64,000 bases of DNA. Source: Brevibacillus fluminis (lineage in GTDB: Bacteria > Bacillota > Bacilli > Brevibacillales > Brevibacillaceae). Of this stretch, positions 14,655-24,494 are shown piece after piece. The notes beneath the pieces were generated by a model. The model was not told where the DNA came from, did not search any database, and saw only the letters and a program-made list of their open reading frames with translations. A program made the translations under genes and the position numbers. Numbering within the stretch: position 1 is the stretch's first letter; every line of letters starts with the position of its first letter. Location: positions 1 to 64,000 of the forward strand of contig NZ_RHHQ01000008.1 in the NCBI RefSeq assembly GCF_003710825.1, read 5' to 3'.

Positions 14655-16562
14655 GTGAAACGCAAGCAAGTCAAAAATTTGATCATTCCGTTCGCGATTT
14701 CCAGCCTGCTTGTAGGTGGAATCGTTCCTTTCGAGAACTACGCTCCCCTTGTTCCCCCTTCCATCGCTTTTGCCGAGGAGAACGATTCCTCCATGCAGAC
14801 CGCATTTGAAGAAGCTGCCAAAGAGTTTGGCGTGCCGGTCAGCATCCTCATGTCCGTCTCCTACAATATCACCAACTGGGAGCATCATGATGGACAGCCG
14901 AGCTTTTCTGGCGGATACGGCGTGATGCACCTGACCGATCTTGCTGATAAGGAGGATGGGGAGCAGCACACTAACGTACACAAACCGAGCCGCACAACAG
15001 CTGCCGAACAGCCTCAGGACCATACGCTGAAAGAAGCGGCCGATCTGCTGGGGCTCGAACCGGACGAATTGAGGCAAGATCCTGTACAAAACATACGTGG
15101 TGCCGCTGCCTTGTTGGCCCAATACGCAAAAGACACGGTCGGTTCGCTCCCGGAAGATGAGGAAGACTGGTACGGTGCCGTCGCCAAATACAGCGGTTCC
15201 GACAATGAGAGCGATGCGCTTTCATTTGCTGACCAAGTCTACCAAACCATCAATGACGGTGCAGAACGCGTCACCTCAGACGGCGAGGAGATTGTGCTTG
15301 CGCCAAAACACGTCAAGCCGAACCTGAAAACCGCCGAGAGCCTGCATTTTGCCAACAAGGATGCGGCTTCATCGCGACGCGCAGACTGCCCGCGCGCATG
15401 GGGCTGCGATTATTACGAGGCGCCATACGTGCAGCTGAGCGATGATCCGGGCGACTACTCCAATTACGATCTGTCCAACCGACCGGAAAGCGGCCCCGAC
15501 ATCCGCTACATTGTCATCCACGACACAGAAGTCGACTACGACGGGACGATCAAAATCTTTCAAGACCCGCAATCGTTCGTTTCCACCCAATATGTCATCC
15601 GCTCCAAAGACGGGCATATCGCACAGACGCTGGAAAATAAAAATGTAGGCTGGCATGCCGGCAACTGGTATTTCAACAGCCATTCCATCGGCTTGGAGCA
15701 CGAAGGCTTTGCCATGGAAGGTGCTAGCTGGTACACCGAGGTCATGTACCGCAATTCCGCCAAGCTGGTTCGCTATTTGGGCAAAAAATACAAGATTCCG
15801 CTCGACCGCAACCACATTCTCGGACATGACGAAATGCCTGGCTTAACCCCGACGAACCAATCCAAAATGCATGAGGACCCCGGCCCGTTCTGGGATTGGG
15901 CGCACTATATGGAGCTGATCAACGAGCCAATCAAGCCTGCAAAAGGCAATAGCAATATCGTCACGATCAAACCCGACTTCAAGACAAACCGTCCGAAAGT
16001 TTCCGACGTCAAAAAGCAATCGACCAATTTTGTTTATTTGCACACGGAGCCTGATGCTACCTCCCCACTGATCGTCGACCCTGCGATCAAAGCGGGTCGC
16101 GACGAATATGACGGGCTGAACTGGGGCAACAAAGCCGCCACCGGCAGAAGCTACTATCTCGCGGATCATAAGGGCAGCTGGGATGCAATTTGGTACGGCG
16201 GGCAAAAAGCATGGTTCTATAATCCGCAGAAAAAGAACACGGTCGCGGGCAAAGGAATTTTGGTGACGCCGAAAGAAGGCCTGGATTCGATTTCGGTATA
16301 CGGGCATGCGTTCCCGGACCCGGACGATTATCCGGAAGGGGTGCCGCAGCGCACCAGCGTCCCGCTGCAGTACACGATCGAAAAAGGACAGGTGTATGTC
16401 GCGGCTGAAAAAGTGAAGAGCAACATTTTCGTAGCGCCCGTCTACGTTACTGACCCGGACGAAAACGTCATGGTGTATGGCAAAGAAGAGTATTACGAGA
16501 TCAACTTCAACCACCGCGTCGGCTTCGTTCGCGCCTCTGATGTCGATGTGATCAAGAAATAA
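14655..16562 (+). CDS. secreted N-acetylmuramoyl-L-alanine amidase (Amidase_2)
   Basis: 635 residues. Signal peptide (basic start, hydrophobic 8-25, cleavage probably near AFA-EE at 40). A lysozyme-like helical region (about 45-200) precedes the Amidase_2 domain (about 280-415), with zinc-ligand candidates His289 (IVIHDTE) and His391 (HILGHDEMPG) and the later Asp in HEDPGPFWDW. The C-terminal 200 residues look like SH3-type wall-binding segments. It cuts the amide bond between muramic acid and the stem peptide. GTG 14655 is chosen because GGAGGAG is 6-7 nt upstream; ATG 14649 overlaps that site. Confidence 0.88.
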   Translation: MKRKQVKNLIIPFAISSLLVGGIVPFENYAPLVPPSIAFAEENDSSMQTAFEEAAKEFGVPVSILMSVSYNITNWEHHDGQPSFSGGYGVMHLTDLADKEDGEQHTNVHKPSRTTAAEQPQDHTLKEAADLLGLEPDELRQDPVQNIRGAAALLAQYAKDTVGSLPEDEEDWYGAVAKYSGSDNESDALSFADQVYQTINDGAERVTSDGEEIVLAPKHVKPNLKTAESLHFANKDAASSRRADCPRAWGCDYYEAPYVQLSDDPGDYSNYDLSNRPESGPDIRYIVIHDTEVDYDGTIKIFQDPQSFVSTQYVIRSKDGHIAQTLENKNVGWHAGNWYFNSHSIGLEHEGFAMEGASWYTEVMYRNSAKLVRYLGKKYKIPLDRNHILGHDEMPGLTPTNQSKMHEDPGPFWDWAHYMELINEPIKPAKGNSNIVTIKPDFKTNRPKVSDVKKQSTNFVYLHTEPDATSPLIVDPAIKAGRDEYDGLNWGNKAATGRSYYLADHKGSWDAIWYGGQKAWFYNPQKKNTVAGKGILVTPKEGLDSISVYGHAFPDPDDYPEGVPQRTSVPLQYTIEKGQVYVAAEKVKSNIFVAPVYVTDPDENVMVYGKEEYYEINFNHRVGFVRASDVDVIKK

Positions 16563-16604
16563 CCAGCACGCCTGTTTGGAATATCAGTTATGGTCAGTAC
16601 GAGA

Positions 16605-16636
16605 AAGGACAGTCGCTCAATGGCTGTCCTTTTTAA
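16605..16636 (+). terminator. intrinsic terminator of the amidase gene
   Basis: AAAGGACAG/CTGTCCTTT stem and T run, about 45 bp after the stop. It may also serve the convergent chemoreceptor gene. Confidence 0.8.
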
Positions 16637-16643
16637 GGTCATT

Positions 16644-17489
16644 TTAAATCGATGATGCTAATCTTTTGGTAGTCATAGCAACTTGATGATAGGCTGTTTT
16701 CAATTCTTCAATCGCTCTCGAATTGTTTGAGATCTGTTCGGTGATTTCTTCCATACTCCGCATCATCAACGATACAGATTTTGCAATCTCCGTTAACTGG
16801 TCAGAAATGGTATCCGCAGATTCATTGCTGGTACTTGCCATCTTCCTGACTTCATTCGCAACGACCTCAAAGCCGCGCCCGTGTTCACCTGCTCGGGCAG
16901 ATTCTATAGCAGCATTCAGACCTAGCATATGAGATTGAGAGGCAATTTCTTTGACTATGGTCGTCACGGATTGGATACGTTTTACCTGATCGGTTACTGC
17001 TTCCGATTCACTATTTAACTTGGTCATATGGTTTGCGATCATATTCGAGGCTTCCAATACTTGATTCGTGTTAGCCGTCATCTCCTCAACCATTGCCATC
17101 AACTCTACCGTACTTTGCTGAAGCATGGTTTCGCGTTTCGTGATATCAGTAGCTACCTTGACGACTGCTTCCACGCTGCCATTTTCAATAACAGGCATAT
17201 AAGTCGCTTCTAACGTTAACTTTCGACCATCCTTTGACACCCGCACGATTTTTTCTTGAGAAGCTCTCCCCTGACGTAACCCATCCCACAAATTCACATA
17301 CGCTTTGCTCGATGCATATTCGGGTAAGCAAAAGATGCGATGATGGAGCCCGACAATGTCATCAACGCCATATCCCATGGCAGAAGCGAATAAGTGATTC
17401 GCCCATATAACGTGTCCCTGTTTGTCAAACATAATCATGGCCAAATGGCTTTGAATCGATGATAAAACAGCTAATTTTTGATCCGTCAT
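16644..17489 (-). CDS. soluble methyl-accepting chemotaxis-type sensor with PAS domain
   Basis: 281 residues, no membrane segment. N-terminal PAS domain (about 10-115, ending DITKRE), then a short MCP signalling domain whose hairpin tip ASQSHMLGLNAAIESARAGEHGRGFEVVANEVRKMA is intact and can contact CheA/CheW. The PAS domain may bind a cofactor or flavin. The signalling domain is much shorter than in transmembrane receptors, typical of small cytosolic PAS-MCPs. ATG 17489 follows GAGAGG. Single gene. Confidence 0.85.
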   Translation of the reverse strand: MTDQKLAVLSSIQSHLAMIMFDKQGHVIWANHLFASAMGYGVDDIVGLHHRIFCLPEYASSKAYVNLWDGLRQGRASQEKIVRVSKDGRKLTLEATYMPVIENGSVEAVVKVATDITKRETMLQQSTVELMAMVEEMTANTNQVLEASNMIANHMTKLNSESEAVTDQVKRIQSVTTIVKEIASQSHMLGLNAAIESARAGEHGRGFEVVANEVRKMASTSNESADTISDQLTEIAKSVSLMMRSMEEITEQISNNSRAIEELKTAYHQVAMTTKRLASSI

Positions 17490-17643
17490 GGGTTTGTTTT
17501 CCTCTCACTATTTATTAACGTATGCTCGAATTCAGCCAGCCTAAAGCGTTATATATCGAGTAAATCATACAATCGTTTCAGTAAACAAGGGAACAGGAGA
17601 TGTGATCGAATGCGGGTTTCCGTTTAAAGTTCGGCAGCCTAGC

Positions 17644-18528
17644 TCAAATACCCAATCGAACGATCACATTGCACTCACACGCGACCCAGACCGCCCGATC
17701 CGGCCCCACCGCGATGCCGTGCGGTTCGGCGTGAGCTGTCGGTAGCGGATATTCGGTAATGTCGCCGGTTGCCGTGATTCTTCCAATCTGATTGCTGCCC
17801 CACTCGGTAAACCACATCGCTCCATCCATCCCGGCCGTGATCGCATGCGGCTTTGCCCCAACGGTAGGCAGGCGGTACTCGGTGATCTCCCCGTCCGTCG
17901 TGATACGCCCAATCTGGTTACCCATGATCTCGACAAACCACAGCGCATCGTCTCCTCCTTTGGCGATTCCCACCGGTCCTGCTTGTGGGGTTGGCAGCGC
18001 AAATTCGCTGATGTGTCCATCCATCGTGATTTTTCCGATCTTGTTTCCCTGGTTTTCCGTAAACCACATGGCACCATCCGGACCCGCCGCGATAAAGGAA
18101 GGAAATGCCCCTGGGGTTGGCACATCGTAGTGAATGATCTCTCCTGTCATCAGCAAGCGGCCGATGCGGTTGCCCATCATCTCCGTAAACCAGATAGAGC
18201 TGTCCGGTCCTTCCGCTATGCCGAACGGGGCTGCTCCCGCCACCGGCAAAACATACTCGCTGATTTCGCCTGCCGGTGTCATCCGTCCGAGCTTGTTCGC
18301 CTTGTACTGTGTAAACCAGAGCGATCCGTCAGCTGCGGCGGTAATAACCGATGCCCCTGCGTCCTCCGTTTGGATGTCATACTCCGTGCAGATTCCCTCA
18401 ATTGTGATGCGCCCGATTCGATTTCCTTTTTGCTCGGTAAACCAGAGCGCCCCGTCCCTACCGGCAGTCAAACCATACGGCGCCGTGTCGGGGGTAGGGA
18501 TGCTGTATTCGGTCATCTTTGCATTCAT
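17644..18528 (-). CDS. virginiamycin B lyase (Vgb)-like beta-propeller
   Basis: 294 residues built of seven near-repeats of about 42 residues (pattern PxxIxxGxDGxxWFTExxGNxIGRIT), a seven-bladed propeller. Vgb linearises streptogramin B antibiotics by elimination. His228, Glu268 and His270 fall at the positions I recall for the Vgb active site; position 284 is Cys with Glu beside it, so the last ligand is uncertain. Many chromosomal Vgb relatives exist without proven resistance. ATG 18528 follows CAGGAGG. Single gene. Confidence 0.82.
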   Translation of the reverse strand: MNAKMTEYSIPTPDTAPYGLTAGRDGALWFTEQKGNRIGRITIEGICTEYDIQTEDAGASVITAAADGSLWFTQYKANKLGRMTPAGEISEYVLPVAGAAPFGIAEGPDSSIWFTEMMGNRIGRLLMTGEIIHYDVPTPGAFPSFIAAGPDGAMWFTENQGNKIGKITMDGHISEFALPTPQAGPVGIAKGGDDALWFVEIMGNQIGRITTDGEITEYRLPTVGAKPHAITAGMDGAMWFTEWGSNQIGRITATGDITEYPLPTAHAEPHGIAVGPDRAVWVACECNVIVRLGI

Positions 18529-18583
18529 GTGAAAACCTCCTGTCATTCACGTTTCAAAGAATCACGCCGGTTTGGCTTCACTT

Positions 18584-18621
18584 AAAAAAAGCTTCCTGCC
18601 CATGATAACTGGACAGGAAGC
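18584..18621 (-). terminator. minus-strand terminator without an obvious gene
   Basis: GCTTCCTG/CAGGAAGC stem with seven T on the minus strand. It lies upstream of the vgb-like gene. The interval to its right (18622-19003) holds only repeat copy 1. Confidence 0.65.
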
Positions 18622-18713
18622 GTGTACGCCAATCAAAAAGATGCGCTGCCGCAAACATAGCATGCAAAGCAACGATCTACATTTTCAGCGATCAAAAGCC
18701 CACACTGATCCCA

Positions 18714-18860
18714 TTAAGAAAAACTTCTTTCAGAAGTCATTTCAAGAAGCAAGTCCTTCGATCTATGGAAGTTTTCACCCATGCCTATTCTGGAAGTGAC
18801 GCTGAGGTACTACGTCTTCCGCTCCAGAATTTATAAGCACGAGCACTTATAAATTCTTAC
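18714..18860 (+). repeat. dispersed structured repeat, copy 1 (147 bp)
   Basis: Begins TTAAGAAAAACTTC and ends AAATTCTTA, with TAAGAA/TTCTTA termini in inverted orientation. An internal stem AATTTATAAG/CTTATAAATT is present. Most diverged of the three copies: the CAGATC/GATCTG stem is broken here. About 90 per cent identical to copy 2 by eye. Confidence 0.85.
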
Positions 18861-19003
18861 ACGACCAGAAAAACGCGCATGCAGCACATTTTTTTCTGTG
18901 AAGCGGGATTAGTAGATCCTCGGCTTTTGGTCACCCTTTCGCTTGAATGTGGTTTTACTGTAGCATACGGGCGGAAGGCGTTCAAGAAAAACATCCCTGA
19001 AAT

Positions 19004-19041
19004 AGAAAACGAGCGCCAGATCGTCTCCAGCGCCCGCTTTC
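19004..19041 (-). terminator. terminator of the purine operon
   Basis: Minus strand AAAGCGGGCGC pairs with GCGCTCGTTTT (two G-U pairs). It lies 18 bp past the ade stop. Confidence 0.65.
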
Positions 19042-19058
19042 AATCGGTTCCCTTTTGC

Positions 19059-20765
19059 TTACACAAAAAGTGAAACCACTTTCCCCTTATTCACATCGAT
19101 CAAGCCCAGGTCGGTAATTTTCAGCGCAGGGCTGACCGGGAGCGAATGCGTGCTGATAGACATGATCGGGTTGTAATGCTTGTAACCCAACGATTCCATC
19201 GCGCGGCGGAGCGCCTCCACTTCCCGAGCGGTTTTTTCCAGCGGCTCTTCCGTAAGAATTCCGCCGACAGGCAGGTGCAAAAACGCAAGCACGTTGCCAT
19301 CTTCAACCGCACAGAAGCCGCCCTGATTGCGGATCACTTCATTGGCGGCAACCATCATATCGTGCGGGTTGTGACCAATGACCAGCAGATTGTGGTTGTC
19401 GTGCGAATACGTCGTCGCAACCGCGCCGCGCTTGATCGTGTCGCCGCCGATCAATCCGTACCCTTTGTTTCCATTGATGCCGTAGCGATCCATGACCGTG
19501 ATCAGGCCGAATTCGCTTTCCTGCCAGCACAGCTTGCCGTCCTGTACGCGCGCCTCTCCATGGTGCTCATCCGTGAAGGTCGACCCGTCTTTGACCATCA
19601 TGACGCGGCACAAATACGTGCCATCTGCGGCATCGATGTTCACGTCAAAATCCGTTTCAGCAAGCGGAGCCAGCTTGACGCTCTCGTAGAAATGGGCCGG
19701 GAACTGGTTTGGCTTCACGACCTGCTCATACGCTTCCGCTGCGTCATAGACTTTTCGCCCGTTTTTGTAGACTTGTGCGATGGCGAACTCACGCAAATCG
19801 GACAGCAGCACGAAATCGGCGATCTTGCCCGGTGCGATCGCGCCGCGGTCATGCATTCGCATTCTGCGCGCTGGCGTGAAGCTGCTGGCATAGATGGCAC
19901 GTTCCGGCTCCATCCCCATCTTGATCGCCTTTTTGACCAAATTGTTGAGATGGCCGCGCTTGAAGAGCGAATCGGTCATCACGTCATCGGTGACAAAGCA
20001 AAAATGCTCCGAAACATCGTTCGTGATCAAATAGTTCATCACATCGTCGGTCATCGATTTTTCTTGTATTTCCAAGAACATGCCGGCTGCGATCCGCGCC
20101 TTCATCCCTTCCACCGTCTGATGCGTATGGTCGGAATCCACGCCTGCAAAAATGATCCGGTGCAAGTCCAGATCCAACAGCTTCGGCACATGTCCTTCGA
20201 TCACCAGATTCGGGTAATGCTTGCGAATGTGTTCGAGAATCCGGTTGGTCTTGCAGTCAGGATCGGCAATCACATCCACATAGTTCATGATTTCGCCCAG
20301 ACAGCTGATGTTCTCTGTCCGCAGCAGCTCATCGATGTCTTCCAGCTCAATCGCGCCGCCCGTTGTCTCCATCGCGGTGGCGGGAACGGAGCTCGGGATC
20401 GCATAAAACATATCGACTACGCAGTCTTGGCTGGCCCGGATCATCTCCTTCACCCCAGTGATGCCGAACACGTTCGCCATCTCGTGCGGCTCCGGCACGA
20501 TGGTTGTCACGCCGTTTTGGATCAAGCCGTAGGAAAAGGTTTCCGGGGTTACCATCGTGCTCTCGATATGCAAATGGATGTCGACCAGACCGGGAATCAT
20601 GTGGCGCCCCGCACCCTCGATGATTTCCCCCGCTTCAAAGGTTTCCGTCCCGCGATTGCCGATATAGAAAAAGCGCCCGTCCTGAACCGCAACATTGCCC
20701 GGCATAAACGTTTTGAAATAGCTGTTGTATACTTGTATGTTTAAAATCAGCGTATCGACGTACAT
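19059..20765 (-). CDS. ade: adenine deaminase
   Basis: 568 residues, normal length for bacterial Ade (amidohydrolase fold). Metal ligands HLH at 64-66 (DIHLHIEST), then EGHVP and the C-terminal SHDNHN/GHNP region. It converts adenine to hypoxanthine and ammonia in the cytosol. It is the last gene of an operon with a nucleoside hydrolase and a PotABC-type transporter (22 bp after the ATPase gene), which fits salvage of imported purine nucleosides. Confidence 0.95.
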   Translation of the reverse strand: MYVDTLILNIQVYNSYFKTFMPGNVAVQDGRFFYIGNRGTETFEAGEIIEGAGRHMIPGLVDIHLHIESTMVTPETFSYGLIQNGVTTIVPEPHEMANVFGITGVKEMIRASQDCVVDMFYAIPSSVPATAMETTGGAIELEDIDELLRTENISCLGEIMNYVDVIADPDCKTNRILEHIRKHYPNLVIEGHVPKLLDLDLHRIIFAGVDSDHTHQTVEGMKARIAAGMFLEIQEKSMTDDVMNYLITNDVSEHFCFVTDDVMTDSLFKRGHLNNLVKKAIKMGMEPERAIYASSFTPARRMRMHDRGAIAPGKIADFVLLSDLREFAIAQVYKNGRKVYDAAEAYEQVVKPNQFPAHFYESVKLAPLAETDFDVNIDAADGTYLCRVMMVKDGSTFTDEHHGEARVQDGKLCWQESEFGLITVMDRYGINGNKGYGLIGGDTIKRGAVATTYSHDNHNLLVIGHNPHDMMVAANEVIRNQGGFCAVEDGNVLAFLHLPVGGILTEEPLEKTAREVEALRRAMESLGYKHYNPIMSISTHSLPVSPALKITDLGLIDVNKGKVVSLFV

Positions 20766-20787
20766 GCGTACTCCTCCTCTTCCAGCA

Positions 20788-21846
20788 CTACTCGACCAGC
20801 ACTAGTTTTTCTTTCGGGAATCGCAGATTGACCGCTTGCCCGTTTTTGTACGGCTGTTCCATTTCCTGGTTCACCGTAAAATCTCCCAAAGCCGTTTCCA
20901 CGACATATTGATAGCTTCTGCCGAGGAACGTGCTGATCTTCACACGACCAGCGACGACATTGCTTTCGCCGTGCGCCTCCTCCGTCGAGATGAACAAATC
21001 GTCCGGGCGAATCGCGCATTTTTGGCCAGCGCGCCCTGCTGTACCCGGATTGAGTGCCGCAGCAAACGTATGGTCATGTCCTTTGAGCACAATCTCCCCG
21101 TCCGCTTCACTCCGCTCGCTAAAGGTGACAAAGTTGTTGAAGCCGATGAACCGCGCGATGAATTCCGTTTTCGGATACTTGAAAATGGTCGCAGGATCGT
21201 CGAGCTGCTCGATCACGCCCTTGTTCATGATCGCCACCTGATCGGAGATGGAGAAGCATTCCTCCTGGTCATGTGACACATAAACGGTAGTGATGCCGAG
21301 CTCCTGCTGAATCCGGCGGATTTCCACGCGCATGTTGACGCGCAGGTTGGCGTCGAGATTGCTGAGCGGCTCGTCGAACAGCAAAAGGTCAGGCTGGATG
21401 ACAAGCGCGCGGGCAATCGCTACGCGTTGGCGCTGACCGCCGGACAGCTCCTTCGGGAAGCGTTTTTCAAAGCCTTTCAGGCTGACGACCTCGAGAATTT
21501 GTTGAACGCGCTTTTCGATTTCCGCGTCGCCTACCTTACGCAAGCGCAGGCCAAACGCCACATTGTCAAAGACCGACAGGTGCGGAAATAGCGCATAGCT
21601 TTGGAACACGAAGCCGAAATTACGCTTGTTGACCGGCACGCGTGTGTAATCATTGCCGTCAAACAGAAACTTCCCGTCCTTCGCCTCCAAAAATCCGGCG
21701 ATCAAACGCAGCGTCGTTGTTTTACCGCAGCCGGACGGCCCAAGCAGCGAGATGAGCTGCCCCTTTTCAATATTCAAGTTGAAATCTTTGAGAATGTACT
21801 GATTTTCATAGGCAACCGATACATTTTCCAGCGTGAGCAAAGCCAT
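20788..21846 (-). CDS. ABC transporter ATP-binding protein (PotA-type)
   Basis: 352 residues. Walker A GPSGCGKTT near 37, Q-loop, signature LSGGQRQRVAIARAL, Walker B LLLFDEPLSNLD, His switch VSHDQEE, and a TOBE-type C-terminal regulatory domain (about 240-352). It energises the two membrane proteins encoded upstream. The family name implies polyamines, but this operon carries purine enzymes, so the substrate may be a purine compound. Spacing is 15 bp from the permease and 22 bp to ade. Confidence 0.92.
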   Translation of the reverse strand: MALLTLENVSVAYENQYILKDFNLNIEKGQLISLLGPSGCGKTTTLRLIAGFLEAKDGKFLFDGNDYTRVPVNKRNFGFVFQSYALFPHLSVFDNVAFGLRLRKVGDAEIEKRVQQILEVVSLKGFEKRFPKELSGGQRQRVAIARALVIQPDLLLFDEPLSNLDANLRVNMRVEIRRIQQELGITTVYVSHDQEECFSISDQVAIMNKGVIEQLDDPATIFKYPKTEFIARFIGFNNFVTFSERSEADGEIVLKGHDHTFAAALNPGTAGRAGQKCAIRPDDLFISTEEAHGESNVVAGRVKISTFLGRSYQYVVETALGDFTVNQEMEQPYKNGQAVNLRFPKEKLVLVE

Positions 21847-21861
21847 GGATAGATGCCTCCG

Positions 21862-22650
21862 TTATCGTTTTGTAAAGTAAGATAGCCCCATCAGCCGTTC
21901 GATGACGAACATGAGCACACCCGTGATGATCATGAGCAGCACGGAAATGGCGGCGATCGTCGGATCAAAGTTGTTCTCCACATAAGTCAGCATCTGGATC
22001 GGCAGCGTACTGACGCCCGGTCCTGTCATGAATACCGAGATGTCCACGTTGTTGAACGATTCGAGAAACGCGATCAAAATCGCAGCGATGATGCCGGATC
22101 GGATGTTGGGCAGCACCACTTTGTAAAACGTTTCAAAGTGGCCAGCACCAAGGCTGAGTGCCGCTTCCTCGATGGCAAAATCAAAGTTGGATAAGCTCGA
22201 TGCCACGACGCGGATGATGAAAGGAAGCATGACGACCGTATGGCCGACCAAAAGCGCGGCGTAAATCGGCAAATGATAGATCACGATGACGTACTTCAGC
22301 ATGGCAAAGCCGAGCACGATGCCGGGAATCAGCACCGGCGAGATGAAGATGGCGTTCAACGCATCCTTACCTTTGAATTGGAATCGACTCAATGCATACG
22401 CGGCCGGAATCCCGAGCAAAAGCGCCAGCACGTTGCCCAATAGCGACACGAAAATGGAGGTTTTGAATGTCTCCATGAACATTTCCACTTCGAAAATATT
22501 TTGGTACCAGCGCAAGGAAAAGCCTTGCGGCGGGAATTTCAAGACAGTCCCCGGTTCAAACGAGGTGAGCGAGATGATGAGGAGCGGCCCGAGCAAAAAC
22601 AGAAACACTAGAAAAGTAAACAGGGCCAGCCCGCGATTTTTCTCCTGCAT
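21862..22650 (-). CDS. ABC transporter permease (PotC-type)
   Basis: 262 residues, six membrane helices. The EAA loop is EEAALSLGAGHFETFYKVVLPNIRSGI (about 150-176), where the ATPase docks. Second permease of the PotABCD-type importer. It starts 5 bp after the first permease gene's stop, so translation is probably coupled. Confidence 0.9.
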   Translation of the reverse strand: MQEKNRGLALFTFLVFLFLLGPLLIISLTSFEPGTVLKFPPQGFSLRWYQNIFEVEMFMETFKTSIFVSLLGNVLALLLGIPAAYALSRFQFKGKDALNAIFISPVLIPGIVLGFAMLKYVIVIYHLPIYAALLVGHTVVMLPFIIRVVASSLSNFDFAIEEAALSLGAGHFETFYKVVLPNIRSGIIAAILIAFLESFNNVDISVFMTGPGVSTLPIQMLTYVENNFDPTIAAISVLLMIITGVLMFVIERLMGLSYFTKR

Positions 22651-22655
22651 ACGTT

Positions 22656-23477
22656 CTACCCCTTTGGATTCAATTTGGTCGCCAGCTTGTTCATCAAGCC
22701 GATGACAACAAACGTGATGACGATCATGATCGTCGCGATGACGGACGCCATGTACCAGTCATTGAGCGTCATCGCATTTTGATACAAAAACGTCGAGACG
22801 ACACGCTGCTTCCCGCCCAGCAATGCCGGCGTCGTATAAGCGGTCAGACTGCCGACGAAAACGAGAATGCTGCCGATGATGAGGCCCGGCACGCTCAATG
22901 GGACGATTACTTTGGCAAAAGCCGTGAAGCGCGACGCGCCGAGGCTTTCCGCCGCCTTCAGCAGGTCGGAATCGATATTTTCCATTACCCCGACGAGCGT
23001 GATGATGATCAATGGCAGAAACAGATGGATCAACCCGATCATCATCGCGGTCGGCGTGTACAAAATGTCGAGCGGCTTGTCTGCGAGGCCAAGGCCTACA
23101 ATCGCATTGTTGATCAAGCCTTTTTTGCCCAAGATGATCATCCAACTAAACGAACGGACAACCGAGCTGGTCAACAGCGGGAAAATCGCGAGCGCCAGCA
23201 GGATGCCTTTTTTGCGTGGCCCGAGCTTGGAAATATAGTAGGCCGCAGGAAAGCCGAGCAGCACGCACGCGATCGTGGTGACCAGGCTGACCTCCAGCGT
23301 TGTCAGCAAAATGTTAAGGAAATATTGGTCGGTGAGAAATTGCGTATACCCTGCGACCGTAAAGCTGCCCTGCTGAAAAAAGGTAGAGCCGATGACGAGT
23401 ACGATCGGAATGATCATGAACAGCGTCAAAAAGATCAGACCAGGCAGCAGCAACAAATACAATACCGTTTTTTTCAT
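22656..23477 (-). CDS. ABC transporter permease (PotB-type)
   Basis: 273 residues, six membrane helices, EAA-like loop LLKAAESLGASRFTAFAKVIVPLS. It pairs with the following PotC-type permease. It begins 30 bp after the nucleoside hydrolase stop. Confidence 0.9.
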   Translation of the reverse strand: MKKTVLYLLLLPGLIFLTLFMIIPIVLVIGSTFFQQGSFTVAGYTQFLTDQYFLNILLTTLEVSLVTTIACVLLGFPAAYYISKLGPRKKGILLALAIFPLLTSSVVRSFSWMIILGKKGLINNAIVGLGLADKPLDILYTPTAMMIGLIHLFLPLIIITLVGVMENIDSDLLKAAESLGASRFTAFAKVIVPLSVPGLIIGSILVFVGSLTAYTTPALLGGKQRVVSTFLYQNAMTLNDWYMASVIATIMIVITFVVIGLMNKLATKLNPKG

Positions 23478-23507
23478 CGCGTTAACTCCTGTTCGTACGT
23501 AGTATCG

Positions 23508-24440
23508 CTACGCTTGCAAAGTGCGGACAAACAGATCGAGGAACGCGTCTGCATCCACATCCAAACAAACCGTCACGTTTGGTTCTTTGCCAAGCCTGTT
23601 CTGGAAGTCGCAGACGGTCTGCCCGTCGCAAAGCTCACTTCTTGTTTCTACATCGACATAGTAGGTTTGCGTGGTGACCAGCGCCCGATTCAAGGCCACG
23701 CCCACTGCGAGCGGATCATGCAGCGCGCAAGCATGGACGCCATTGCGCATAAAGTACCGCTTGGTATAATCGGACGTGCTTTCACGCACATACCGTCCGA
23801 TCGGCGTATCGCCCAAGGCCTCGATATGACCTATGTTCAACAGTGCTTTGCGCGTCACATCGAGCCCGACCAGCGTCAGCGAGCGAAAGCCAGCGTGGCA
23901 CACCAGCTTGGCTGCTTCCGGATCGACGTACATGTTGTACTCGGCCGTCGGTGTCACATTGCCCATGTCCTTCACCGCGCCGCCCATGAAAATCACTTCT
24001 TTTACCTGTTCCACTAGCAGCGGGCACTTTTGGATCGCTAGCGCCAAGTTCGTTAGCGGCGCTGTCATGATCAAGGTCACTTCGCCGGGATGCTTCATCA
24101 CCTGTTCGATAATGAAGTCAGGGCCGAAGCCGTCGATTGCCGCAGTCTTCACCGCCACATCGCGCAGCGCGCCGCCAAGCCCGTCTTCGCCATGCACCGC
24201 ATGCTCGAAAAAGGTGGGGCGAACCAATGGGCGGGAGGCTCCCTTGATGACGGGAATCTGTGATTCGACTTGGAGGAACTCCAGTATTTTGCATGTATTT
24301 TCGGTCGCCTTGTTCAAGGAGACATTGCCGTTTACCGTCGTAATTCCGAGTATGTCGAACTGGCCGCTTTTCACGGCGAGCATGATGCCGAGGGCGTCGT
24401 CAATGCCGGTGTCTACGTCTAGGATGACTTTTTTCTTCAT
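23508..24440 (-). CDS. ribonucleoside hydrolase (IunH/Rih family)
   Basis: 310 residues. The N-terminal calcium-binding signature DVDTGIDDA is at residues 8-16, and the family's MTAPLTNLALA and EYNMYVDPEAA segments are present. It hydrolyses the N-glycosidic bond of nucleosides to base plus ribose. With adenine deaminase at the operon end, imported adenosine would go to adenine and then hypoxanthine. ATG 24440 follows GAGAGG. Upstream are a 219-bp inverted repeat and repeat copy 2, which separate it from the binding-protein gene. Confidence 0.92.
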   Translation of the reverse strand: MKKKVILDVDTGIDDALGIMLAVKSGQFDILGITTVNGNVSLNKATENTCKILEFLQVESQIPVIKGASRPLVRPTFFEHAVHGEDGLGGALRDVAVKTAAIDGFGPDFIIEQVMKHPGEVTLIMTAPLTNLALAIQKCPLLVEQVKEVIFMGGAVKDMGNVTPTAEYNMYVDPEAAKLVCHAGFRSLTLVGLDVTRKALLNIGHIEALGDTPIGRYVRESTSDYTKRYFMRNGVHACALHDPLAVGVALNRALVTTQTYYVDVETRSELCDGQTVCDFQNRLGKEPNVTVCLDVDADAFLDLFVRTLQA

Positions 24441-24494
24441 GGTTTCCTCTCCTTTGTCGGTGATAGAGATGGAATTTGCTTTGGTGGAGGGGAG

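Noticed and set aside
19146..20744. 532-codon open frame on the plus strand opposite ade
   Set aside because: It has no ribosome site or family features. It mirrors the codon bias of the ade gene and its composition (many His and Arg) is typical of an antisense shadow.
22779..24017. 412-codon plus-strand frame opposite the permease and hydrolase genes
   Set aside because: It crosses several clear minus-strand genes and has shadow-like composition.
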